Part shown: positions 8,444 to 14,548 of the stretch, piece by piece
How positions within the stretch are numbered: the stretch's first letter is position 1
Layout of the letters: each line of letters opens with the position of its first letter
Assembly: GCA_910578215.1 (NCBI GenBank)
Contig: CAJTPH010000031.1
Location: forward strand, 1-18,126
DNA length: 18,126 nucleotides
Reading direction: 5' to 3'
Origin: an uncultured Acetatifactor sp.
GTDB lineage: Bacteria > Bacillota > Clostridia > Lachnospirales > Lachnospiraceae
The notes under the pieces: generated by a model
The model's input: the letters and a program-made list of their open reading frames with translations, nothing else
Databases searched by the model: none
What the model was told of the DNA's origin: nothing
Program-made: the position numbers and the translations under genes

Positions 8444-8582
8444 GAATCTTATAAATAAAAAAGAAATCTTATAGATAAAAAGAAATCTTATAGATAAAAA
8501 GGAATTTTATAGATAAAAAGGAATCTTATAAAAAAAGAGAAATCTTATAAATAAAAAAAGAAATCTTTTAAACTTAAATAAA
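8444..8582 (+). repeat. AT-rich tandem repeat, 19-bp unit, about 7 copies
   Basis: Units begin at 8444, 8463, 8482, 8501, 8520, 8539 and 8560, so the period is 19 bp for five steps and 21 bp for the last. The consensus is GAAATCTTATAGATAAAAA with small variations, and the last unit is the most diverged. The array fills most of the 281-base spacer between gap and pgk and ends about 40 bases before the pgk start. Units adjoin directly with no spacers, so this is not a CRISPR. Every unit carries a TATA-like core that could act as a -10 box or raise local DNA curvature. Confidence 0.85.
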
Positions 8583-8624
8583 GATGTAAAACAAAGAAAT
8601 GTAATAAAGAAGGGAGATTTTTAA

Positions 8625-9848
8625 ATGAGTTTAAATAAAAAGTCGGTTGACGATATCAACGCGAAGGGCAAGAGAGTTCTGGTGAGATGTGATTTCAATG
8701 TGCCCTTAAAGAACGGTGAAATCACGGACGAGACGAGAATCACAGCCGCTCTGCCCACCATCCAGAAGCTGATCGACGACGGCGGCAAGGTGATTCTCTG
8801 CTCTCACCTTGGCAAGGTGAAGGAGGGACCCAATGAGAAGGAGTCTCTGGCGCCTGTGGCAAAGAGGCTGTCCGAAAAGCTTGGCAGGGAGGTTGTGTTT
8901 GTAGCCGATTACAATGTGACTGGCGCCGACGCTACAAAGGCAGTGGAGGCTATGAAGGAGGGGGATGTGGTACTGCTTCAGAATACCCGTTTCCGCGGCG
9001 CGGAGGAGACAAAGAACGGCGAGCAGTTCTCCAAGGAGCTGGCTGAGCTGGCGGACCTCTATGTCTGCGATGCCTTTGGTTCTTCCCACAGGGCGCATGC
9101 CTCCGTTGAGGGCGTTACCAAATTTATTACCGCAAAGGGCGGCACAAACGTTGTGGGCTATCTGATGCAGAAGGAGATCAATTTCCTCGGCAATGCGGTG
9201 GAGAATCCCGTGAGACCCTTCGTTGCCATTCTCGGCGGCGCAAAGGTTGCGGATAAGCTGAACGTTATCTCCAACCTGCTTGAGAAGTGCGATACCCTGA
9301 TTATCGGCGGCGGCATGGCTTACACCTTCTTAAAGGCCCAGGGCATGGAGGTCGGCAATTCCCTTGTGGACAATGAGAAGATCGATTACTGCAAGGAGAT
9401 GATGGAGAAGGCAAAGAAGCTGGGTAAGCAGCTTCTGCTCCCCGTGGACACCACCATTGCGGCAGGCTTCCCCAATCCTATTGACGGACCGGTAGAGGTT
9501 TCCTATGTGGATTCCGACAAGATTCCTTCCGACATGGAGGGGCTGGATATCGGACCTAAGACACAGGCTCTGTTTGCGGACGCAGTGAAAAACGCAAAGA
9601 CCGTCGTTTGGAACGGACCTATGGGCGTCTTCGAGAACCCCACTCTTGCGGCAGGCACCATCGCGGTGGCGAAGGCTCTGGCGGAGACGGACGCTACGAC
9701 TATCATCGGCGGCGGAGATTCTGCGGCGGCGGTAAATCAGCTTGGCTTTGGAGACAAGATGAGCCACATTTCCACCGGAGGCGGCGCTTCCCTGGAGTTC
9801 CTTGAGGGCAAGGTGCTTCCCGGCGTTGCGGCAGCAGATGACAAATAA
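8625..9848 (+). CDS. pgk: Phosphoglycerate kinase
   Basis: The 407-aa cytosolic monomer transfers the acyl phosphate of 1,3-bisphosphoglycerate to ADP, giving 3-phosphoglycerate and ATP. N-domain substrate motifs are R-C-D-F-N-V-P (21-27), S-H-L-G, N-T-R-F and D-A-F-G-S-S-H-R-A-H-A-S. The hinge and nucleotide domain show G-G-A-K-V-A-D-K, G-G-G-M-A-Y-T-F, W-N-G-P-M-G-V-F-E, G-G-G-D-S-A-A-A and S-T-G-G-G-A-S-L-E-F-L. The family norm is about 390-415 aa, so it is complete. AGGGAG precedes the ATG. The gene follows gap in the usual order but is separated by a terminator and a tandem repeat array. The last seven codons (9825-9844) share an exact 20-bp match with a repeat starting 54 bases further on. 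Confidence 0.98.
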   Translation: MSLNKKSVDDINAKGKRVLVRCDFNVPLKNGEITDETRITAALPTIQKLIDDGGKVILCSHLGKVKEGPNEKESLAPVAKRLSEKLGREVVFVADYNVTGADATKAVEAMKEGDVVLLQNTRFRGAEETKNGEQFSKELAELADLYVCDAFGSSHRAHASVEGVTKFITAKGGTNVVGYLMQKEINFLGNAVENPVRPFVAILGGAKVADKLNVISNLLEKCDTLIIGGGMAYTFLKAQGMEVGNSLVDNEKIDYCKEMMEKAKKLGKQLLLPVDTTIAAGFPNPIDGPVEVSYVDSDKIPSDMEGLDIGPKTQALFADAVKNAKTVVWNGPMGVFENPTLAAGTIAVAKALAETDATTIIGGGDSAAAVNQLGFGDKMSHISTGGGASLEFLEGKVLPGVAAADDK

Positions 9849-9874
9849 TGATAAAAGTTGGTCCCCGCAACGCC

Positions 9875-9956
9875 GTGAGTTGCGGCAGCAGATGACAAGG
9901 CATGAAGAAAATCTAAGCCGTCCAAGGACGCCGGCAAAGATTTTCTATATCATGCC
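9875..9956 (+). repeat. Palindromic repeat element, copy A
   Basis: The direct-repeat core is 9875-9945 (71 bp), matching 10000-10070 at 64 of 71 positions. Copy A extends into a long imperfect hairpin. GGCATGA (9899-9905) pairs with TCATGCC (9950-9956), GAAAATCT (9907-9914) with AGATTTTC (9938-9945), and an inner GTCC (9920-9923) with GGAC (9926-9929). Positions 9879-9898 are identical to 9825-9844 at the end of pgk. The overall form resembles a small non-coding palindromic (REP/MITE-like) element. No transposase is present. Confidence 0.75.
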
Positions 9957-9958
9957 TC

Positions 9959-9981
9959 GAAGAATGCCAAAGGCATTCTTC
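9959..9981 (+). repeat. 10-bp perfect hairpin after pgk
   Basis: GAAGAATGCC (9959-9968) pairs perfectly with GGCATTCTTC (9972-9981) around a 3-base AAA loop. No T-tract follows, so it is not a standard terminator. It may stabilise the pgk transcript 3' end or belong to the surrounding repeat element. Confidence 0.6.
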
Positions 9982-9999
9982 CTAAGGGTTGGGGGTATT

Positions 10000-10070
10000 G
10001 TGAGTTGCGGCAGCAGACAATAAGGCATGAAGAAAATCTAAGCCGTCCAGAAATGCCGGCAAAGATTTTC
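10000..10070 (+). repeat. Palindromic repeat element, copy B (truncated)
   Basis: This is the second copy of the 71-bp repeat, 125 bp downstream of copy A. It keeps the GAAAATCT (10032-10039) and AGATTTTC (10063-10070) arms but lacks the outer TCATGCC arm. Its right end runs into the open frame of the small membrane protein. Confidence 0.75.
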
Positions 10071-10502
10071 CTCAGACAGGTCTCTGCAGGCCTGCGGGTG
10101 TCGGGAGCTGTCCTGTGCCTTCTGTGCGTTGTTTATATGGCGTATGTTTCCGCTGCAGAGCGTGCAGCGGAAGGGCTGAGGGCTTCGGATGCAAAAGCCG
10201 TGATAATTGCCGGAGTAATCGCGGTCACGGAGGGCGAGGTCGTGCGCGCAGACCATGGGCGCACGATCATCCGGTATTATCATGAATGGGACGGAACGGA
10301 TTATAAACGTGTTATACCGCGTGTAAACGCGGATTATCCTGTGAATACGAGGCTGCCCGTTGTCTATAGCCTGGGCATGGGCATCGGAAGCTGTCTTGCA
10401 GTGGGATTTTACAGGAGAACCATGCTGCTGATAGGTGTGACAGGAGTCATTCTGCTTATTCTGGGCATGGGTTTGAATTTCAGGAAGAAAGGGATTGGAT
10501 AA
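10053..10502 (+). CDS. Small membrane protein of unknown function, DUF3592-like
   Basis: From ATG 10053 this would be a 149-aa protein. A hydrophobic segment lies near residues 14-31, a mainly polar domain follows, and a second hydrophobic segment sits near the C-terminus (about 124-142) before a basic tail. The central part (R-T-I-I-R-Y-Y-H-E-W-D-G and on) recalls the beta-rich exported domain of DUF3592 proteins, but this is a weak impression. The start is uncertain: the frame is open back to a TTG at 10005 within the repeat, and neither site has a good ribosome binding site. Its TAA (10500-10502) ends one base before the tpiA ATG, which suggests translational coupling and supports it as a real gene. 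The 5' end has probably been rebuilt by insertion of the repeat. Confidence 0.5.
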   Translation: MPAKIFLRQVSAGLRVSGAVLCLLCVVYMAYVSAAERAAEGLRASDAKAVIIAGVIAVTEGEVVRADHGRTIIRYYHEWDGTDYKRVIPRVNADYPVNTRLPVVYSLGMGIGSCLAVGFYRRTMLLIGVTGVILLILGMGLNFRKKGIG

Positions 10503-10503
10503 A

Positions 10504-11256
10504 ATGGCAAGAAGAAAGATTGTAGCCGGCAACTGGAAGATGAATATGACTCCCAGTGAAGCCGTGAAGCTGTGCGCCGATTTAAAGGAGCTTGTAAAGA
10601 GCGATGAGGTGGACGTGGTTTACTGTGTTCCCGCTATCGATATCGTACCCGTTGTGGAGGCGGTAAAGGGGACTAACGTGGAGGTCGGAGCCGAGAATAT
10701 GTACTTTGAGGAAAAGGGCGCATATACCGGAGAGATTTCAGCCTCCATGCTGAAGGATGCGGGCGTAAAGTACGTTATTATCGGGCATTCGGAGAGACGT
10801 GACTATTTCAAGGAGGACGATGTTCTTCTCAACAGGAAGGTGAAGAAGGCAATCGAAGCGGGGCTTACCCCTATTCTCTGCTGCGGCGAGACTTTGGAAC
10901 AGAGAGAGATGGGCGTTACCATGGACTGGATTCGGCTGCAGATCAAATCCGATCTGGACGGCGTTACCGCGGATCAGGTAAAGAGCATGGTGATCGCTTA
11001 CGAACCTATCTGGGCCATCGGAACCGGCAAGACTGCCACCACGGAGCAGGCGGAGGAGGTATGCAGAGGTATTCGCCAGTGCATTGCGGAGGTGTATGAC
11101 GACGCAACCGCAGAAGCGGTCCGCATTCAGTACGGCGGCTCCGTAAACGCAGGCAATGCCGCGGAGCTGTTCGCACAGCCTGATATCGACGGAGGGCTCG
11201 TGGGCGGCGCTTCCCTGAAGGCTGAGTTTGGGAAGATTGTGAATTATAACAAATAG
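10504..11256 (+). CDS. tpiA: Triosephosphate isomerase
   Basis: The 250-aa product interconverts dihydroxyacetone phosphate and glyceraldehyde-3-phosphate as a cytosolic TIM-barrel dimer. Catalytic residues are all visible: N10 and K12 in A-G-N-W-K-M-N, H95 in I-I-G-H-S-E-R-R, and E167 in A-Y-E-P-I-W-A-I-G-T-G-K. The phosphate-binding motifs G-G-S-V-N and G-G-L-V-G-G-A-S-L close the protein. The ATG at 10504 gives the usual M-A-R-R-K-I-V-A-G-N start. An in-frame TTG at 10495 would add three residues and is unlikely. AAAGGG lies about 11 bases upstream and a small membrane ORF abuts it. No convincing terminator was found between the stop and the downstream promoter at 11334. Confidence 0.98.
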   Translation: MARRKIVAGNWKMNMTPSEAVKLCADLKELVKSDEVDVVYCVPAIDIVPVVEAVKGTNVEVGAENMYFEEKGAYTGEISASMLKDAGVKYVIIGHSERRDYFKEDDVLLNRKVKKAIEAGLTPILCCGETLEQREMGVTMDWIRLQIKSDLDGVTADQVKSMVIAYEPIWAIGTGKTATTEQAEEVCRGIRQCIAEVYDDATAEAVRIQYGGSVNAGNAAELFAQPDIDGGLVGGASLKAEFGKIVNYNK

Positions 11257-11333
11257 TTTGGCCCATGGGAAATGTGGCGGGAAGGGCTCTCAAGCTGCTT
11301 GTGTCATACCGTGCTGTGTTGTAAACTTTGCTG

Positions 11334-11362
11334 TTGAATTTTACAGCGGATTGGGTTATACT
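11334..11362 (+). promoter_or_regulatory. Promoter of the toxin-antitoxin operon with overlapping inverted repeats
   Basis: TTGAAT (11334-11339), a 17-base spacer and TATACT (11357-11362) form a good sigma-A promoter 24 bases before the antitoxin ATG. Two inverted repeats overlap it: GCTGT (11330-11334) with ACAGC (11343-11347), and TGTAAA (11320-11325) with TTTACA (11340-11345). Phd-type antitoxins normally repress their own operon through such palindromes, so these are candidate operators. Confidence 0.65.
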
Positions 11363-11386
11363 AATGGCAGAAAGGAGTGAAACCTT

Positions 11387-11641
11387 ATGCCAAACATTAA
11401 ACCTATTTCCGATCTGCGCAATTACAGCGAGGTACTGCATGATGTAGCAGTGGGCGCTCCCGTTTTCCTGACGAAAAACGGCCGGGGGCGCTATGCAATT
11501 ATTGACATACAGGACTATGAAAAGACACAGGCAACCATCCGGCTGATGAATGAGCTTGAAAAAGGCCGGAAATCCGGGGAAGAGAAAGGCTGGCTGACAT
11601 TGGAGGCCGTGGAGGAAAACCTGGGGCTTTCCCATGAATAA
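11387..11641 (+). CDS. Type II antitoxin, Phd/YefM family
   Basis: The 84-aa protein has the Phd/YefM pattern: N-terminal I-K-P-I-S-D-L-R-N-Y, then a central V-F-L-T-K-N-G-R-G-R-Y-A-I-I-D-I segment that forms the DNA-binding dimer. A charged C-terminal helical region follows, which would wrap the toxin. AAAGGAG precedes the ATG. The last 8 bases overlap the toxin start, typical of coupled toxin-antitoxin genes. It should neutralise the downstream toxin and repress the operon. Length and layout are normal for the family. Confidence 0.92.
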   Translation: MPNIKPISDLRNYSEVLHDVAVGAPVFLTKNGRGRYAIIDIQDYEKTQATIRLMNELEKGRKSGEEKGWLTLEAVEENLGLSHE

Positions 11642-11969
11642 CCTGCATTTATCGAAAGAGGCACAAAAGGATCTGGCAGAAATCAAAGCCTATATCACGG
11701 AAGAACTTGAAAACCCGGACGCAGCCCTGGCAACCGTAAGCAGAATTACAAAGAAAATCCGCATCCTGAAAAATCAGGCTTATGTAGGAACTCCGATTTC
11801 TTCGGTTGCGGACACAGAAAGCGATTACCGTTTTCTCGTAAGCGGAAACTACCTTGTATTCTACCGGGCTTATGGAAAAAATGTTTATATTGACCGTGTT
11901 TTGTATGGCCGCCGCGATTATATGCGCATTCTGTTTGGTGATGCGCAGACAAATGAAACAGACGAATAA
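11634..11969 (+). CDS. Type II toxin, RelE/ParE superfamily
   Basis: The 111-aa protein carries the ParE/RelE fold pattern. It opens with L-S-K-E-A-Q-K-D-L-A-E-I-K-A-Y-I, has a helical middle, then Y-R-F-L-V-S-G-N-Y-L-V-F-Y-R and the C-terminal I-D-R-V-L-Y-G-R-R-D-Y strand. RelE members cleave mRNA on the ribosome and ParE members poison gyrase; sequence reading cannot decide between them here. It starts within the antitoxin gene (ATG at 11634, 8-base overlap) and is followed by a strong terminator. It looks intact. Confidence 0.92.
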   Translation: MNNLHLSKEAQKDLAEIKAYITEELENPDAALATVSRITKKIRILKNQAYVGTPISSVADTESDYRFLVSGNYLVFYRAYGKNVYIDRVLYGRRDYMRILFGDAQTNETDE

Positions 11970-11991
11970 CAGTATAAATCAATTATTAAAA

Positions 11992-12020
11992 CCCGCTTGC
12001 AAAAACGCAGGCGGGCTTTT
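11992..12020 (+). terminator. Rho-independent terminator of the toxin-antitoxin operon
   Basis: CCCGCTTGC (11992-12000) pairs with GCAGGCGGG (12007-12015), with one wobble and a 6-base loop. CTTTT follows. It lies 22 bases after the toxin stop. Confidence 0.85.
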
Positions 12021-12060
12021 CATGTATAAGGGAGTGTGAAAAGATCAAAATGACTTCTGA

Positions 12061-12480
12061 CTGAGTAAACACAAGAATATCATTTGCCAGCCGTTGATTG
12101 AAAGCATCACCCTCTCAGAATATTTACACGATATAGAATTAGCTGTTGTTGGCGGGGAGGCTGAAAAAGTGCAAGACCGCTTAACTATGACCGGGTATTG
12201 CAGATACGGCAACCATGTATTTCACATAACGTACATTTTGAGTTTCGGCAGTGAGGGACACACTTTATTAAGGATGGAAAAAAGTACACATTATCTACTC
12301 GTGACTTATGCAGTCAAGCGAGAAAAGCCAATATCAATTATTGAACAGAACCTCTCTTTTTTGTGCAAGGATAGAGAGGAAAAATTTATAAATAAGCCTT
12401 ATAATGTTAACAATAAAGACAAATTATTGTCTGCAAAGCGCAAAATGCGCGGACAGGAGGTATCTCATGGAATGGGTTGA
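12061..12480 (+). CDS. Hypothetical protein, possibly a 5'-damaged remnant
   Basis: I do not recognise this family. The frame is open from just after a TGA at 12058-12060. Possible starts are CTG at 12061 (139 aa) or TTG at 12094 (128 aa); neither has a good ribosome binding site. The residues from 12061 on (S-K-H-K-N-I-I-C-Q-P-L-I-E) read like natural coding sequence, so the original start may have been lost. AAGGGAG at 12028-12034 lies before an ATG at 12050 that hits a stop after four codons. The protein looks soluble, with a beta-rich middle (Y-I-L-S-F, H-Y-L-L-V-T-Y). It overlaps the AraC gene start by 14 bases. It could be a real co-transcribed gene or a decayed mobile-element gene. Confidence 0.4.
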   Translation: MSKHKNIICQPLIESITLSEYLHDIELAVVGGEAEKVQDRLTMTGYCRYGNHVFHITYILSFGSEGHTLLRMEKSTHYLLVTYAVKREKPISIIEQNLSFLCKDREEKFINKPYNVNNKDKLLSAKRKMRGQEVSHGMG

Positions 12481-13318
12481 AAGATTAAACCAAAGCATGA
12501 ACTATATTGAGGAACATTTGACAGGCGAAATAGACTATGAACAGCTTGGGAGGATTGCCTGCTGCTCCACCTACCACTACCAGAGAATGTTTACTTACAT
12601 GGCGGGTATCACTCTGGCGGAGTATATCCGAAGAAGAAAAATGTCTTTAGCGGCGGTAGATCTGCAGGGCGGGGATGAACGGATTATTGATATTGCTGAA
12701 AAGTACGGCTACCGTTCCCCCACTGCATTTAACAGGGCGTTTCAGTCTTTTCATGGGATAGCCCCGTCTTCCGTGAAGGACGAGGGCGTGTCTGTGAAAT
12801 CCTTTTCCCCCATTGTGTTTAGAATTGCTGTAAAAGGAGCGACAGAAATGAATTATAGAATTGAAGCAAAAGAAGCGTTTCGCATTATTGGCGTATCTGC
12901 ACCGCTTGATAAGGAAATCGAAAATAACTTTATGGTTGTGCCCGGGATGTGGCAGGAGGCGTCTGTAAACGGAACGATACAGAAACTGGCAGGAATGATG
13001 GATACGCCGCCAATGGGACTTTTGGGCGTGAGCGCCTGCAATGATGAAGAACAATGGAAATATTTTATTGCCGTTTCCAGTACAAAAACAAGCGGTGAGT
13101 TTGAAGAATATACCGTTCCTGGGTCTACTTGGGCGATTTTTTCTGGAACGGGTACTAACCAGTCGATACAGGAACTGGAGCGGCGGATTATAACGGAGTG
13201 GCTTCCGGCCTCCGGATATGAATATGCCGATGCCCCCGATATTGAGGTTTATTTAAATCCGGACCCGCAGAACGCACAATATGAGGTATGGATACCCGTA
13301 ACAAAGAAAAAGGGATAA
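12467..13318 (+). CDS. AraC-family transcriptional regulator with GyrI-like effector domain
   Basis: The 283-aa protein has an N-terminal AraC-type double helix-turn-helix over about residues 8-105. Landmarks are H-Y-Q-R-M-F near 37-42 and the second motif I-A-E-K-Y-G-Y-R-S-P-T-A-F-N-R-A-F at 76-92. The rest (about 128-280) fits the GyrI-like/AraC effector-binding fold, which binds hydrophobic cationic ligands in BmrR- and Rob-like regulators. This order (DNA-binding first, sensor second) is that of the Rob/SoxS-type multidrug regulators. ATG 12467 has AGGAGG about 7 bases before it, so I reject the longer in-frame start at 12404. The next gene starts 11 bases after its stop, so they are co-transcribed. 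Target genes cannot be read from the sequence; the nearby membrane protein and ABC exporter are possible. Confidence 0.9.
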   Translation: MEWVERLNQSMNYIEEHLTGEIDYEQLGRIACCSTYHYQRMFTYMAGITLAEYIRRRKMSLAAVDLQGGDERIIDIAEKYGYRSPTAFNRAFQSFHGIAPSSVKDEGVSVKSFSPIVFRIAVKGATEMNYRIEAKEAFRIIGVSAPLDKEIENNFMVVPGMWQEASVNGTIQKLAGMMDTPPMGLLGVSACNDEEQWKYFIAVSSTKTSGEFEEYTVPGSTWAIFSGTGTNQSIQELERRIITEWLPASGYEYADAPDIEVYLNPDPQNAQYEVWIPVTKKKG

Positions 13319-13329
13319 CGGAGGGAGCT

Positions 13330-13833
13330 ATGGACGGGAAATTTAATATGTTTACGGAAACAGTTGACGAGCGTTTCCGCAGCTTTGTAAATCAAATCAA
13401 TGCGTATCTGACAGAGAACGGATGTAAATGCGACATAAAATTACAAAAAAGCGGTTATGCTGTATCCTATGTGCTGAACAGCAGTAAAAGGACGTTGGCA
13501 ATGTTCGTATGCCGAAAAACGGGAATGAAGCTTCGTATTTATCCCGAGCATATACAGGAATACCAGAGCTTTCTTGATACACTCCCCGAAAGGGTAAAAA
13601 AGGAAATCAAGAAAGCGTCCGTCTGCAAACGGCTTATCAATCCGGACGACTGTAATCCGAAATGTGTAATGGGATATACCTTTGTGCTGGATGGCGAGCA
13701 GTATCAGAAATGCCGTTACATGGCATTTCAGCCTGCATTGAGCGAGGAAAACAATCCGTACATAAAGCAGTTTTTAGAGAAAGAATTGCGGACGGGCAGG
13801 CAGCAAGGACAGGAGAGCAAACCTTCCTTATAG
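13330..13833 (+). CDS. Conserved hypothetical cysteine-containing protein
   Basis: A 167-aa soluble protein begins at ATG 13330, preceded by GGAGGGAG. The frame also extends upstream over the end of the AraC gene, but that start lacks a ribosome binding site. I do not recognise a named family. A C-x8-C-x3-C cluster (C-K-R-L-I-N-P-D-D-C-N-P-K-C) and a further Cys in Y-Q-K-C-R-Y-M-A-F lie in the second half, so metal binding or redox chemistry is possible but unproven. The 11-base spacing after the AraC regulator suggests a shared transcript and perhaps a linked function in ligand sensing. Confidence 0.7.
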   Translation: MDGKFNMFTETVDERFRSFVNQINAYLTENGCKCDIKLQKSGYAVSYVLNSSKRTLAMFVCRKTGMKLRIYPEHIQEYQSFLDTLPERVKKEIKKASVCKRLINPDDCNPKCVMGYTFVLDGEQYQKCRYMAFQPALSEENNPYIKQFLEKELRTGRQQGQESKPSL

Positions 13834-13871
13834 CGGTACATTTTTTTTATAAAACAGGGCATTCTAATGTC

Positions 13872-14438
13872 ATGAAGACTAAAATGTTAAACCGTAATAA
13901 AACCTATCGAAGCTTTGATTTTTATGTGCTGCTGTTTTTTCTGCTCAGCATGTTCGGCTGGCTGTGGGAGGGCGCCATTTATCTGATCACAAGTCAGAGC
14001 TTTGTCAACCGCGGCGTTTATTATGGGCCGTATCTGCCCATTTATGGGGTCGGGGGGATTTTCCTCTGGTTTCTGCTCGGCCGCCTGTCAAAAAAGCCGG
14101 TGCTGACTTTTTTTTTATCCATGCTTATCAGCGCCGTCCTGGAATATACGGTCAGCTTCTGCCTGGAAAAAATGTGGGGGGTGCGATGGTGGGATTACAG
14201 CGGCTGGATTCTGAATATAAACGGGCGGATCTGCCTGGTCAGCGTCACTGCCTTCGGGCTGGGCGGCATGGCGCTGAACTGTTTTCTCCTGCCTTATTAT
14301 ATGAGGCTCTACCACAAGCTTTCACGCAGGTGGCGGATCGTCTTAAGCGCCCTGTTTCTCGCCGTTTTTATTCTGGATGCCACCTATTGTGCCGTCAGGC
14401 CTCATATGGGGGACAATGTAAGCTATGAAAACAGTTGA
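13872..14438 (+). CDS. CmpB-type putative ABC-transporter membrane protein
   Basis: The 188-aa protein has about five hydrophobic segments, near residues 12-30, 46-64, 70-92, 118-140 and 153-173. The family marks are clear: F-G-W-L-W-E in the first segment, G-P-Y-L-P-I-Y-G-V-G-G after it, L-E-Y-T-V-S-F, and the W-W-D-Y-S-G-W-I-L-N-I-N-G-R-I motif. These match the putative ABC-transporter type IV family (CmpB), whose transport role is not proven. ATG 13872 is chosen because upstream frame overlaps the preceding gene; a second ATG at 13884 is possible and the ribosome binding site is weak. A T-run at 13845-13852 precedes it with no stem. Confidence 0.8.
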   Translation: MKTKMLNRNKTYRSFDFYVLLFFLLSMFGWLWEGAIYLITSQSFVNRGVYYGPYLPIYGVGGIFLWFLLGRLSKKPVLTFFLSMLISAVLEYTVSFCLEKMWGVRWWDYSGWILNINGRICLVSVTAFGLGGMALNCFLLPYYMRLYHKLSRRWRIVLSALFLAVFILDATYCAVRPHMGDNVSYENS

Positions 14439-14472
14439 TCGTTACAAATAACTATGCAAACAACCCTTGCAG

Positions 14473-14481
14473 TGATATAAT
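14473..14481 (+). promoter_or_regulatory. Extended -10 promoter of the helical-repeat protein gene
   Basis: TGATATAAT (14473-14481) is a perfect extended -10 with no good -35 box at the right distance. The leader carries a small hairpin, CCTGC-GGGGA-GCAGG (14501-14515). The gene starts at 14549. Confidence 0.5.
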
Positions 14482-14548
14482 ATTTTATGGAAGTAAAGCG
14501 CCTGCGGGGAGCAGGTAAACTTTTATAAGATGAAAGGGGCATAGGATT

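Noticed and set aside
8444..8582. CRISPR array
   Set aside because: Units adjoin without spacers, are 19 bp and AT-rich, and no cas gene is near.
9959..9981. Terminator after pgk
   Set aside because: The stem is strong but followed by CTAAGGG rather than a T-run.
10038..10532. 164-aa minus-strand frame between pgk and tpiA
   Set aside because: It overlaps the plus-strand membrane ORF and the tpiA start, and its composition is rich in His, Gln and Cys like an antisense artefact.
13964..14428. 154-aa plus-strand frame inside the CmpB gene
   Set aside because: Alternative frame of a gene with clear membrane-protein family motifs.
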